The notes under the pieces were generated by a model. It saw only the letters and a program-made list of their open reading frames with translations. It was not told the DNA's origin and ran no database searches. Shown here piece by piece: positions 1 through 8,751 of a DNA stretch of 64,000 bases. The translations under genes were made by a program, and so were the position numbers. Origin of the DNA: CAVQGZ01 sp964356295 (GTDB taxonomy: Bacteria; Actinomycetota; Actinomycetes; Jiangellales; Jiangellaceae); NCBI GenBank assembly GCA_964356295.1, contig CAYHHE010000001.1:53720-117719 (forward strand). Reading direction: 5' to 3'. The first letter of the stretch is position 1; each line of letters begins with the position of its first letter.

Positions 1-1
1 C

Positions 2-796
2 GTGCGCGCCTCCTACGCCCGCACGTTGCTGGGCACGGACGCCGCCAGGGCCACCGGCGCTGGACCCCGCGTGTGCGCCCTGGGGGACAGCGTCACCCTG
101 GGCGTGGGCGACCTGGTGGAGCCCGGCCAGCGTCCCGGGTGGGCCGCACACGTCGCCAGAGCGCTGGACGCCTCGGCGTTCGTCAACCTCGCCAGCCTCG
201 GTGCCCGCGCCGCCGCCGTCGCCGACGAGCAGCTCGAACGAGCGCTGGAGTACCGACCCGAGCTGGTGCTTGTCTCTGCCGGCGGCAACGACGTGCTGCG
301 CGGCGACCTCGACGGCCCCACCGTGGTCGAGGCCACCGCGCGCTACGTCCAGGCGCTGCAGGCGCGGGGGGCGATGGTGGTGATCTCGCGACTCCCGAAC
401 GCCGATCACGTGTCATGGCTGCCAGGGCGGCTGCGTCGGGTCCTGCAGCATCGGGTCCAGGTGGTGAACGGCGCGCTGGAGGCGGTCAGCGCACGCGCCG
501 GCGTCCCCATGACCAGCATCACCACCCCGGGACCGACCGGGCCGACCATCGGCGCGCTCTGGCACGTCGACCGGATCCATCCCGGACCGCTGGGGCACCG
601 ACGCCTGGCCGAGGGCGCCGTGGTCGCGCTGGCTGGCCGGGGCTTCACCCAGGTCGCCGAGGTGTCCTCGGTGACCGCAGCCCCGCCTGGGGCGGCGTCC
701 CAGATGGGCTGGTTGGTGCGCAACGGGACGCCCTGGCTGGTCAAGCGCAGCGTCGACCTGGCGCCCGCGCTGGGACGGCAGCTGCTGTCCGCCTGA
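2..796 (+). CDS. SGNH/GDSL-family hydrolase
   Basis: A serine esterase/lipase-type hydrolase of the SGNH fold; the substrate cannot be told from sequence. The 264-residue reading shows the family blocks in order: GDS at residues 28-30 (nucleophile Ser30), GGND at 94-97 (oxyanion Asn) and DRIHP at 190-194 (catalytic Asp and His). No signal peptide or membrane segment is evident, so a cytoplasmic enzyme is likely. The only start visible is a GTG at base 2, right on the window edge, so the true start may lie upstream and the N-terminus may be incomplete. It converges on the F420 reductase gene with only 17 bp between stops. Confidence 0.8.
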   Translation: MRASYARTLLGTDAARATGAGPRVCALGDSVTLGVGDLVEPGQRPGWAAHVARALDASAFVNLASLGARAAAVADEQLERALEYRPELVLVSAGGNDVLRGDLDGPTVVEATARYVQALQARGAMVVISRLPNADHVSWLPGRLRRVLQHRVQVVNGALEAVSARAGVPMTSITTPGPTGPTIGALWHVDRIHPGPLGHRRLAEGAVVALAGRGFTQVAEVSSVTAAPPGAASQMGWLVRNGTPWLVKRSVDLAPALGRQLLSA

Positions 797-813
797 CCTG
801 CCTGGTCAGCACC

Positions 814-1503
814 TCAGACGTCGGTCACGCGCAGCCCCGCGTGCACCCGGTAGCGACGGTTCACCGCGATGAGGTTGGCCGTCATGGCCTCGACCTGCCT
901 TGCGTTGCGCAACCTGCCCGCGTAGATGCCACGCATCCCCGGGATCAGCCCCACCAGATCCTGCACCAGGTCAGTGGCTTCCCGGTCGTCGCCGAGGACG
1001 AGCACGTCGGTGTCGAGGGTGCGGACCGCCGGGTCCTCCAGGAGCACCGCGGACACGTGGTGGAACGCAGCCACCACCCGAGCGTCGGGCAGCAGGGCCG
1101 CCGCCTGCTGGGCGGCGCTGCCTTCGGGGACGTCCAGGGCGAACGCGCCCTGGGAGTCGAAGCCGAGGGGGTTGACGCAGTCGATGACGACCTTCCCAGC
1201 CAGCGCGGCGGCGAGGTCGCGCAGCACGTCGGTGTGACCGGCGTAGGGGACAGCCACGATCACCACGTCCCCGGTGGCGGCGCAGCCGGCGTTGGCCATC
1301 CCGCGAACGCCGACCCCGAGTTCGGCGGCGACCCGAGTGGCGCGCTCCTCCTCCCGCGAGCCCACCACGACCGGCAGCCCGGCGCCTGCCAGTCGTCGGG
1401 CAAGCCCACGGCCCTGGGGACCGGTCCCGCCGAGGACGGCGAGCGTGCCGAACCGCTGCGGGGTTGGTGACGGGGCCGGGTGCGAGCCGGGCTGGGGGTG
1501 CAT
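814..1503 (-). CDS. npdG: NADPH-dependent F420 reductase (Fno/NpdG type)
   Basis: Exchanges hydride between NADP(H) and coenzyme F420 in the cytoplasm. The 229-residue protein has an N-terminal Rossmann fold with GGTGPQGRG at about residues 25-33, followed by GSREEERA, the NADP-phosphate-binding region typical of Fno proteins. The C-terminus follows the archaeal/actinobacterial family through to its end. ATG at 1503 is chosen because GGAGG lies 6 bases upstream; an in-frame GTG at 1545 would overlap the preceding gene. It follows the racemase gene by 10 bp and is probably co-transcribed. FbiC for F420 synthesis lies 5 kb away, so the cofactor is made here. Other F420-linked dehydrogenases are less likely given the Rossmann signature. 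Confidence 0.82.
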   Translation of the reverse strand: MHPQPGSHPAPSPTPQRFGTLAVLGGTGPQGRGLARRLAGAGLPVVVGSREEERATRVAAELGVGVRGMANAGCAATGDVVIVAVPYAGHTDVLRDLAAALAGKVVIDCVNPLGFDSQGAFALDVPEGSAAQQAAALLPDARVVAAFHHVSAVLLEDPAVRTLDTDVLVLGDDREATDLVQDLVGLIPGMRGIYAGRLRNARQVEAMTANLIAVNRRYRVHAGLRVTDV

Positions 1504-1513
1504 GGGTCCTCCT

Positions 1514-2629
1514 TCAACGGGTGTCAGAGTCGCCGCACCAGTCACCGACCACCTGGCCGGTGTCGTCCCCGGTGCGCGGCGGGCGAGGCGGATGCGCGGG
1601 GGTGCGCGAGAACCGGGGGGCCGGCGCGGCCTGCGTGACGCCGTCCACCTCCAGCAGCGTGCCTCGGGCCGTCAGGTGCGGATGCGCCGCTGCCTCACCC
1701 CACGTCAGCACCGGTGTCACGCAGGCGTCCACGTGGGCGAACACGCTCGCCCACTCGTCGCGGGTGCGGGTGGCGAAGGCCTCGGTGAACCGACGCCGCA
1801 GCTCCGGCCACCCCGAGGCGTCGAGCTGTGCCGGGAGGGCCTCCTGCGCCATCCCGAGGGTGGCCACCAGGGCCGCGTAGAACTGCGGCTCGAGCGCCGC
1901 CACCGCGACATACCGACCGTCGGCGCATGCGTAGGTGTCGTAGAACGGCGCCCCGCCGTCGAGCAGGTTCGTCGAGCGCTCGTCCGCCCAGCCGCCGACG
2001 CTGCGCATCGACCACACCAGCTGGCTGAGCAGGCTGACCCCGTCCACCATGGCGGCATCGACCAGCTGCCCCGACCCCGATCGCTCGCGCTCCCACAGAG
2101 CAGCGAGGATCCCGACCAGCAGCAGCATCGAGCCACCCCCGTAGTCGGCGACCAGGTTGAGCGGCGGGGGCGGGGGAGCGGGCGGTCGGCCGATCGCGGC
2201 CAGCGCCCCCACCATCGACAGGTAGTTCAGGTCGTGGCCGGCCCGCAGGGCCAGCGGCCCGTCCTGACCCCATCCGGTCATCCGGGCGTAGACCAGACGC
2301 GGGTTGCGGTGCAGGCACACCTGCGGCCCGACGCCGAGCCGTTCGGCCACGCCCGGGCGGAAGCCCTCGACGAGCACGTCGGCATGCTCGACGAGCCGGA
2401 GCACCACGGCTCGGTCGGCGTCGTCCTTGAGGTCGGCCCGCACCCATCGCCGTCCTCGCAACGTCACGCTGTCGGCCCCCAGCGAGCCCGCTGTGCCGGG
2501 TCGCTCCACCCGCACGACGTCCGCGCCGAGGTCGGCCAGCACCATCGCCGCATGTGGACCAGGCCCGATCCCCGCCAGCTCGACGACCCGCAGGCCCGCC
2601 AGCGGGCCACCATCTGCGCGCTGGGTCAT
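1514..2629 (-). CDS. CaiB/BaiF CoA-transferase family, alpha-methylacyl-CoA racemase-like
   Basis: Probably racemises 2-methylacyl-CoA esters so that branched-chain or sterol-derived acyl chains can enter beta-oxidation. The 371-residue protein has the racemase N-terminus GIGPGPHAAMVLADLGADVV (about 20-39). Its GHDLNYL, ADYGGG and LEPQF segments place His132, Asp162 and Glu247 where the Mycobacterium tuberculosis MCR catalytic His126, Asp156 and Glu241 occur. ATG at 2629 has GAGGAGG just upstream. It is divergent from the thiolase gene across 119 bp and precedes npdG in the same operon. A CoA-transferase of another specificity is possible, but the conserved His/Asp/Glu set favours a racemase. 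Confidence 0.8.
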   Translation of the reverse strand: MTQRADGGPLAGLRVVELAGIGPGPHAAMVLADLGADVVRVERPGTAGSLGADSVTLRGRRWVRADLKDDADRAVVLRLVEHADVLVEGFRPGVAERLGVGPQVCLHRNPRLVYARMTGWGQDGPLALRAGHDLNYLSMVGALAAIGRPPAPPPPPLNLVADYGGGSMLLLVGILAALWERERSGSGQLVDAAMVDGVSLLSQLVWSMRSVGGWADERSTNLLDGGAPFYDTYACADGRYVAVAALEPQFYAALVATLGMAQEALPAQLDASGWPELRRRFTEAFATRTRDEWASVFAHVDACVTPVLTWGEAAAHPHLTARGTLLEVDGVTQAAPAPRFSRTPAHPPRPPRTGDDTGQVVGDWCGDSDTR

Positions 2630-2748
2630 CGCCCTCCTCGACCGCCATGGAACGGCGGGGTTACCGGTGAGTAGTCTCCATCAAGCATTCATGACCCCTC
2701 CCCCGTCCGGTCTGGCGGGGTTGCGTCCGTGCGAAGGGAGAGCTGCCG
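2630..2748. promoter_or_regulatory. Divergent promoter region, racemase and beta-oxidation operons
   Basis: This 119-bp spacer must hold both divergent promoters. TTACCGGTGAGTAG at 2661-2674 is an imperfect dyad (TTAC, six bases, GTAG), similar in layout to TetR-type operators in front of acyl-CoA metabolism genes. The regulator is not in the window. No clear -35/-10 pair stands out. The operator reading is inference. Confidence 0.35.
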
Positions 2749-3963
2749 GTGAGTGGTGAGGCCTACATCTACGAGGCGATCCGAACACCACGGGGCAAGG
2801 GCAAGGCCAACGGGTCGCTGCACCGGGTCAAGCCGGTCACTCTCGTCGTCGGCCTGCTCGACGAACTGACCTCGCGCCACCCTGGCCTGGACACCGAGCG
2901 CGTCGACGACCTCATCCTCGGATGCGTCTCACCGGTCGGTGACCAGGGCGCCGACATCGCCCGCACCGCGGCGGTGGCCGCCGGGCTTCCGCTCACGGTC
3001 GCCGGCGTGCAGGTCAACCGGTTCTGCGCCTCGGCGCTGGAGGCCATCAACCTCGCCGCCGCCAAGGTGGTGTCCGGATGGGACGAGATGGTCATCGCCG
3101 GCGGCGTCGAGTCGATGTCACGGGTGCCGATGGGCTCCGACGGCGGCGCGTGGGGGATGGACCCGGAGACGAACTACACGACCTACTTCGTTCCGCAGGG
3201 CATCAGCGCGGACCTCATCGCCACGCTGGAGGGCTTCACCCGGCAGGACGTCGACGCCTTCGCGGTGCGCTCGCAGAACCTGGCGGCAGGCGCGTGGAGC
3301 GCAGGGCGCTTCGCCAAGAGCGTGGTGCCGGTCCTCGACCGCAACGGCCTGCTGGTGCTCGACCACGACGAGCACATGCGGCCCAGCACCACGATGGAGA
3401 CGCTGGCCGCGTTGCCCCCGTCCTTCGCCGGCATCGGGGACGTGGGCGGGTTCGACGCGGTTGCCCTGCAGAAGTACCACTGGGTGGAGCGGATCTCCCA
3501 CGTGCACACCGCCGGGAACTCCTCGGGCATCGTCGACGGGGCCGCCCTGGTGCTCCTGGGCACCGAGCAGGCCGGCGCAGAGATGGGCCTGACGCCGCGT
3601 GGCCGCATCGTGTCCACCGCGGTCACCGGCTCGGACCCCACCATCATGCTGACCGGCCCCACGCCGGCCACGCTCAAGGCGCTCGCGACCGCCGGGCTGA
3701 GCAAGGACGACATCGACCTGTGGGAGCTCAACGAGGCGTTCGCGGCAGTCGTCCTGAAGTGGGTCAAGGACCTCGACCTGCCGATGGAGAAGGTCAACGT
3801 CAACGGCGGGGCCATTGCGATGGGGCACCCGCTGGGAGCGACCGGGGCGATGATCTTCGGAACGGTGCTGGACGAGCTCGAGCGCATCGGCGGCCGCTAC
3901 GCGCTGGTCACGCTGTGCATCGGCGGCGGAATGGGCGTGGCAACCATCATCGAGCGAGTGTGA
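2749..3963 (+). CDS. fadA: Acetyl-CoA C-acyltransferase (thiolase)
   Basis: Last step of beta-oxidation: cleaves 3-ketoacyl-CoA with CoA to acetyl-CoA and a shortened acyl-CoA. The 404-residue length is normal for the family. Visible catalytic groups are the nucleophile Cys93 in NRFCASALEA, NEAFAAV near 331, His360 in GGAIAMGHPLGATGA and the second Cys390 in LCIGGG. The GTG start follows a GGGAG-like ribosome site. The gene is 17 bp upstream of fadB, and the pair would form the usual alpha/beta trifunctional complex. It lies divergent from the racemase gene, fitting a fatty-acid or branched-acyl degradation unit. Confidence 0.93.
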   Translation: MSGEAYIYEAIRTPRGKGKANGSLHRVKPVTLVVGLLDELTSRHPGLDTERVDDLILGCVSPVGDQGADIARTAAVAAGLPLTVAGVQVNRFCASALEAINLAAAKVVSGWDEMVIAGGVESMSRVPMGSDGGAWGMDPETNYTTYFVPQGISADLIATLEGFTRQDVDAFAVRSQNLAAGAWSAGRFAKSVVPVLDRNGLLVLDHDEHMRPSTTMETLAALPPSFAGIGDVGGFDAVALQKYHWVERISHVHTAGNSSGIVDGAALVLLGTEQAGAEMGLTPRGRIVSTAVTGSDPTIMLTGPTPATLKALATAGLSKDDIDLWELNEAFAAVVLKWVKDLDLPMEKVNVNGGAIAMGHPLGATGAMIFGTVLDELERIGGRYALVTLCIGGGMGVATIIERV

Positions 3964-3980
3964 GAGGGCGAGACGACACG

Positions 3981-6143
3981 ATGACGCAGGACATGATCGG
4001 CTGGGACGCAGGCGTCGGCGGAGTCGTCGTGCTGACGATGGACGACCCGGGCCAGAGCGCCAACACGTTCAACGCCGCTTTTCGGCAGGGCCTCGCGGCC
4101 ACCGTCGAACGGCTCGAGGCCGAGCGCGACCAGATCGCCGGAGTGATCCTCACCAGCGCCAAGAAGACGTTCTTCGCCGGCGCCGACCTGAACTGGATCA
4201 AGGGTGTCACCCAGGACGACGCGGCGGACCTCGCTGATGCCATCACGGCGTTCAAGGCGCTGACCCGGCGGCTGGAGACCTACGGCAAGCCCGTGGTGGC
4301 CGCGATCAACGGCGCGGCGCTCGGTGCTGGTCTGGAGATCGCGCTGGCCTGCCACCATCGTGTCGCCCTCGACGTGCCCGGCAGCGAGATCGGCTTCCCG
4401 GAGGTGTCCCTCGGACTGCTGCCCGGAGGGGGTGGCATCGCGCGCACCGTGCGGATGTTCGGCATCCAGAAGGCGCTCACCGAGATGCTGCTGCAGGGTC
4501 AGCGCTACCGGCCCAGCCAGGCCAAGGAGATCGGCCTGGTCGACGCGCTGGCCCACACACCCGAGGCGATGATGGACGCTGCCTACACGTGGATCCGGGA
4601 CAACCCGGAGCCGGTGCAGCCCTGGGACGTCAAGGGACACCGGGTCCCTGGCGGCACGCCCGCAGACCCGTCCTTCGCGGCGATGCTGCCGATGTTCCCG
4701 GCGAACCTGCGCAAGCAGCTCAAGGGCGCGCCGATGCCCGCCCCGCACAACATCATGGCTGCGGCCATCGAGGGCTCGCAGACCGACTTCGACAACGCGC
4801 TGCGTCTGGAGACCGAGTACTTCGTCGACCTGGCCACCGGCCAGGTGGCCAAGAACATGATCCAGGCGATCTTCTTCGACATGCAGCACGTGTCGCGCGG
4901 CGGCAGCCGACCCGAGGGCTACCCGCACCGCAAGGCGTCCAAGGCCGTCGTGCTGGGCGCCGGGATGATGGGCGCCGGCATCGCCTACGCGTGCGCCCGC
5001 AGCGGCCTGGACGTCGTGCTCAAGGACGTCTCGTCCGACGCTGCGGAGAAGGGCAAGTCCTACGGCGAGAGGCTGCTGTCCAAGGCCGTCTCGCGTGGGC
5101 GGATGAGCGAGGAGAAGGCTGCTGCGATCCTGGATCGCATCGTTGCCACCGCCGACTACGCCGACGCCGCGGGTGCGGACGTGATGATCGAGGCGGTCTT
5201 CGAGGACCAGGACCTCAAGAAGCAGGTGTACGCCGACTCCGAACCCCGGCTGGCCGCGGAGGCGTTGCTGGCGTCCAACACCTCCACTCTTCCGATCACC
5301 GGTCTGGCCGAGGGAGTGACCCGTCCCAAGGACTTCATCGGCCTGCACTTCTTCTCACCCGTCGACAAGATGCGGCTGCTGGAGATCGTGGTCGGGGAGC
5401 AGACCACGGACGAGACGCTGGCTCGGGCCGTCGACCTGGCGCTGCAGATCGGCAAGGTGCCGATCGTGGTCAACGACAGCCACGGCTTCTTCACGTCCCG
5501 GGTGATCGGTACGTTCGTCATGGAGGCGATCACCATGCTCGCTGAGGGCGTGCCGGCCCCGTCCATCGAGCAGGCGGGTCTGCAGGCGGGCTACCCGACG
5601 GCGCCGTTGGCGCTCACCGACGAGATCAGCCTGGTGCTGTGGCGGCGCATCCGAGGTCAGGAGAAGGCGGCGGTCGAGGCTGCGGGCCGCACGTTCGAGC
5701 CGAGGGTCGCCGACTCGGTCATCGACCGGATGGTCGTCGACCTCGAACGTGGCGGGCGGGCCGCCGGGAGTGGCTTCTACGACTACGCCGAGGGCAAGCG
5801 GGTCGGGCTGTGGCCCGGCCTGCCGGAGCACTTCGGTGGCGACAACCGCGACGTGCCGTTCGAGGACCTGAAGGAACGGATGCTCGTCGTGGAGGCCATC
5901 GAGAGCGTGAGGTGCCTGGACGAGGGCGTGCTGCGTTCGGTGCCCGACGCCAACGTCGGCTCGATCCTCGGCATCGGCTTCCCGGCCTGGACCGGCGGCG
6001 TCCTGCAGTACGTCAATGGATATCCCGGCGGTCCTGAAGGGTTCGTGGCCCGTGCCCGCGAGCTGGCGGGCAGGTACGGCGAGCGGTTCGAGCCCCCCGC
6101 GTCGCTGGTGACGCTGGCAGACTCCGGTGGTCGATACGAGTGA
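3981..6143 (+). CDS. fadB: Fatty-acid oxidation complex alpha subunit (enoyl-CoA hydratase/3-hydroxyacyl-CoA dehydrogenase)
   Basis: Hydrates 2-enoyl-CoA and oxidises the 3-hydroxyacyl-CoA product with NAD. The 720-residue protein has a crotonase domain at about 1-190, with GAALGAGLEIALAC as the oxyanion-hole region. An NAD-binding motif GAGMMGAG lies near 326, and the dehydrogenase signature GLHFFSPVDKM near 453 carries the catalytic His. The C-terminal dehydrogenase repeat runs to the end. ATG at 3981 begins right after the thiolase; the same frame stays open upstream without coding support. The 3' end overlaps the proposed start of fbiC by 17 bp, linking expression of beta-oxidation and F420 genes. 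Confidence 0.93.
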   Translation: MTQDMIGWDAGVGGVVVLTMDDPGQSANTFNAAFRQGLAATVERLEAERDQIAGVILTSAKKTFFAGADLNWIKGVTQDDAADLADAITAFKALTRRLETYGKPVVAAINGAALGAGLEIALACHHRVALDVPGSEIGFPEVSLGLLPGGGGIARTVRMFGIQKALTEMLLQGQRYRPSQAKEIGLVDALAHTPEAMMDAAYTWIRDNPEPVQPWDVKGHRVPGGTPADPSFAAMLPMFPANLRKQLKGAPMPAPHNIMAAAIEGSQTDFDNALRLETEYFVDLATGQVAKNMIQAIFFDMQHVSRGGSRPEGYPHRKASKAVVLGAGMMGAGIAYACARSGLDVVLKDVSSDAAEKGKSYGERLLSKAVSRGRMSEEKAAAILDRIVATADYADAAGADVMIEAVFEDQDLKKQVYADSEPRLAAEALLASNTSTLPITGLAEGVTRPKDFIGLHFFSPVDKMRLLEIVVGEQTTDETLARAVDLALQIGKVPIVVNDSHGFFTSRVIGTFVMEAITMLAEGVPAPSIEQAGLQAGYPTAPLALTDEISLVLWRRIRGQEKAAVEAAGRTFEPRVADSVIDRMVVDLERGGRAAGSGFYDYAEGKRVGLWPGLPEHFGGDNRDVPFEDLKERMLVVEAIESVRCLDEGVLRSVPDANVGSILGIGFPAWTGGVLQYVNGYPGGPEGFVARARELAGRYGERFEPPASLVTLADSGGRYE

Positions 6144-8736
6144 GCCCACCGCTGGCCGGACGGGTCACCCCACCCGCCCGGCGATGCGGCGTGCCCTGCG
6201 GCGGGCCGGTGACGGCGTCACGCTCGACCCCGCCGAGAGCGAGGTGCTGCTGCAGGCCCGCGACGACGACCTCGACGAGCTGTGCGTGGCGGCCGCCCGG
6301 GTGCGCGACGCCGGGCTCGAGGCGGCCGGACGTCCCGGGGTCGTCACCTACTCCCGCAAGGTCTTCATCCCGCTGACCCGGCTGTGCCGGGACCGGTGCC
6401 ACTACTGCACGTTCGTCACCGTTCCCGGCCTGCTGGGCAAGCAGGATCGTGAGCCGTACCTGTCGGCGGACGAGGTGCGCGCCATCGCCCGAGCGGGTGC
6501 GGCGGCGCAGTGCAAGGAGGCCCTGTTCACCCTCGGGGACAGGCCGGAGGACCGGTGGCCGGTCGCTCGGGAGTGGCTGACCTCCCGCGGGTACGCGTCC
6601 ACGCTGGACTACCTGCGCGCGATGGCGGTGCTCGTCCTGGAGGACACCGGGCTGCTGCCGCACCTCAACCCCGGCGTGCTGAGCTGGGAGGAGATCGCAC
6701 GGCTGCGGCCCGTCGCGGCGTCGATGGGCCTGATGCTGGAGACCACGTCCCGGCGGCTGTTCGAGACTCCCGGAGCCGCCCACTTCGGCTCGCCGGACAA
6801 GGACCCGGCCGTGCGGCTGCGCGTGATCGACGACGCGGGTCGGCAGTGCGTCCCGTTCACCTCGGGTCTGCTGGTCGGGATCGGGGAGACGGCGGCTGAA
6901 CGGGCGGAATCCATCCACGCCCTGCGTGCGGCCGGCCGTCGGTACGGCCACCTGCAGGAGGTGATCGTGCAGAACTTCCGCGCCAAGCAGGGGACGGCGA
7001 TGCAGGCGGCCACGGATGCGGACCGCCAGGCCTACCTGGCCGCGGTGGCGGTCACCCGGCTGGTGCTCGGGCCCTCGGCACGGGTCCAGGTGCCGCCGAA
7101 CCTGTCTGACCCGGATGACCTGGGTGCGCTGCTGAGGGCCGGCGCGGACGACTGGGGAGGGGTGAGCCCGCTCACCCCCGACCACGTCAACCCGGAACGT
7201 CCCTGGCCGCACCTGGACGATCTCGCCCGGCTGACATCCGACGCCGGGTTCGTCCTGCGCGAACGGCTCGCCGTCCACCCCGAGTACGTCCGCACCTGGC
7301 AGGAGTGGCTCGACCCCAGGGTCCGGCCGCACGTGGATGCCCTCGCCGCTTCCGACGGCCTCGCGGTGCCGGGCCGGGTTCCTGCCGGACTCCCTTGGCA
7401 GGAGCCCGACCCCACCTGGGGCCGCCGCGCCCGCCCCGGCCCTCCCCCCCGCCCGTCCCGTCCCGCCCGGCCCACCAGGCCCACCAGCGACGATCTTGAC
7501 GCCAAGGTCGACGACGGCCCCACGAGTCGTGGCTACCGTCAAGATCGTGGACGAGGGGGGCGGGCAGGGGCTCCGGAGCGGGTCGACGCGGATGTCGCCG
7601 CCGCGCTGCGGGCGGCCGAGGGTGACCCGGCCGCGCTGACCGACGCCCAGTACCTCGCGCTGGCCGGGGCGGACGGTCCGGCGCTGCACGCCCTGACCGG
7701 GCTGGCGGACGCCCTGCGCCGCGACACCGTCGGCGACGTCGTCACCTACGTGGTGAACCGGAACATCAACTTCACCAACGTCTGCTACACCGGCTGCCGG
7801 TTCTGCGCCTTCGCCCAGCGCCGCACGGACGCCGACGCGTTCACCCTGTCCCTGGACGAGGTCGCCGAGCGCGCCGCCCGGGCCTGGGACGCGGGGGCGA
7901 GCGAGGTGTGCCTGCAGGGCGGCATCCACCCCGACCTGCCGGGCAGCGCCTACGCCGACCTCGTCGCGGCGGTCAAGCGCCGCGTGCCGCAGATCCACGT
8001 GCACGCCTTCAGCCCGATGGAGATCGTCAACGGCGCCGCACGCACCGGCCTGAGCATCCGGGAGTTCCTGGTGTGCCTGCGCGAGTCGGGCCTGGACTCG
8101 ATCCCCGGGACGGCCGCGGAGATCCTGGACGACGACGTCCGGTGGGTGCTCACCAAGGGCAAGCTGCCGACGGCCTCGTGGGTCGAGGTGGTCAGCGCCG
8201 CTCACGAGGTCGGACTCCGCTCGAGCAGCACGATGATGTTCGGCCACGTGGACGCGCCGCAGCACTGGGTGGGGCACCTGCGCGTGCTCCGGCAGGTCCA
8301 GGACCGCACCGGAGGGTTCACCGAGTTCGTCCCGCTACCCTTCGTCCACCAGAGCGCGCCGCTGTACCTGTCCGGCGTGGCCAGGCCCGGGCCGACCCGC
8401 CGGGAGAGCACCGCCGTCCACGCCCTGGCCCGGCTGATGCTGCACCGACGCATCGACCACGTGCAGACCTCCTGGGTCAAGCTGGGGACCACCGGAGCGC
8501 AGGCGATGCTCCAGGCGGGCGCGGACGACCTCGGGGGGACGCTCATGGAGGAGACGATCAGCGCGATGGCCGGGTCGCAGCACGGCACGTCCCGCACGCC
8601 AGCCGAGCTGGACGAGATCGCCCACGGCATCGGCCGCCCCACCCGCATCCGCAGCACCGTCTACGGTGAGGTCGCCCCCGACCGGCAGCGGCGCGCCCGC
8701 GCCGTTGCGTCGTACCGTGGGGTCGTGTCGGTCTGA
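6127..8736 (+). CDS. fbiC: FO synthase, fused CofG-CofH radical SAM enzyme
   Basis: Makes 7,8-didemethyl-8-hydroxy-5-deazariboflavin (FO), the F420 chromophore, from tyrosine and a flavin-pathway diaminouracil. The 869-residue length matches actinobacterial FbiC. The CofG half has the radical SAM cluster CRDRCHYC (Cys87, Cys91, Cys94) and the CofH half CYTGCRFC near 553. Between them, residues about 420-490 form a Pro/Arg-rich linker containing a 12-bp inverted repeat. GTG at 6127 overlaps fadB by 17 bp; ATG at 6184 is an alternative that loses 19 poorly conserved residues. Zur follows after 15 bp. Confidence 0.95.
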   Translation: MVDTSEPTAGRTGHPTRPAMRRALRRAGDGVTLDPAESEVLLQARDDDLDELCVAAARVRDAGLEAAGRPGVVTYSRKVFIPLTRLCRDRCHYCTFVTVPGLLGKQDREPYLSADEVRAIARAGAAAQCKEALFTLGDRPEDRWPVAREWLTSRGYASTLDYLRAMAVLVLEDTGLLPHLNPGVLSWEEIARLRPVAASMGLMLETTSRRLFETPGAAHFGSPDKDPAVRLRVIDDAGRQCVPFTSGLLVGIGETAAERAESIHALRAAGRRYGHLQEVIVQNFRAKQGTAMQAATDADRQAYLAAVAVTRLVLGPSARVQVPPNLSDPDDLGALLRAGADDWGGVSPLTPDHVNPERPWPHLDDLARLTSDAGFVLRERLAVHPEYVRTWQEWLDPRVRPHVDALAASDGLAVPGRVPAGLPWQEPDPTWGRRARPGPPPRPSRPARPTRPTSDDLDAKVDDGPTSRGYRQDRGRGGRAGAPERVDADVAAALRAAEGDPAALTDAQYLALAGADGPALHALTGLADALRRDTVGDVVTYVVNRNINFTNVCYTGCRFCAFAQRRTDADAFTLSLDEVAERAARAWDAGASEVCLQGGIHPDLPGSAYADLVAAVKRRVPQIHVHAFSPMEIVNGAARTGLSIREFLVCLRESGLDSIPGTAAEILDDDVRWVLTKGKLPTASWVEVVSAAHEVGLRSSSTMMFGHVDAPQHWVGHLRVLRQVQDRTGGFTEFVPLPFVHQSAPLYLSGVARPGPTRRESTAVHALARLMLHRRIDHVQTSWVKLGTTGAQAMLQAGADDLGGTLMEETISAMAGSQHGTSRTPAELDEIAHGIGRPTRIRSTVYGEVAPDRQRRARAVASYRGVVSV
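7490..7548. repeat. Inverted repeat inside the fbiC linker
   Basis: ACGATCTTGACG at 7490-7501 is perfectly inverted as CGTCAAGATCGT at 7537-7548. Between the arms lies a second dyad, CCACGA-G-TCGTGG, at 7520-7532. The reading frame stays open across it, so the element encodes part of the linker between the two radical SAM halves. Confidence 0.75.
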
Positions 8737-8751
8737 GCGAGAGGACGGCTG

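Noticed and set aside
6013..8277. Long open frame antisense to fbiC
   Set aside because: Arg/His/Gln/Gly-rich translation without any domain; fbiC on the other strand is unambiguous.
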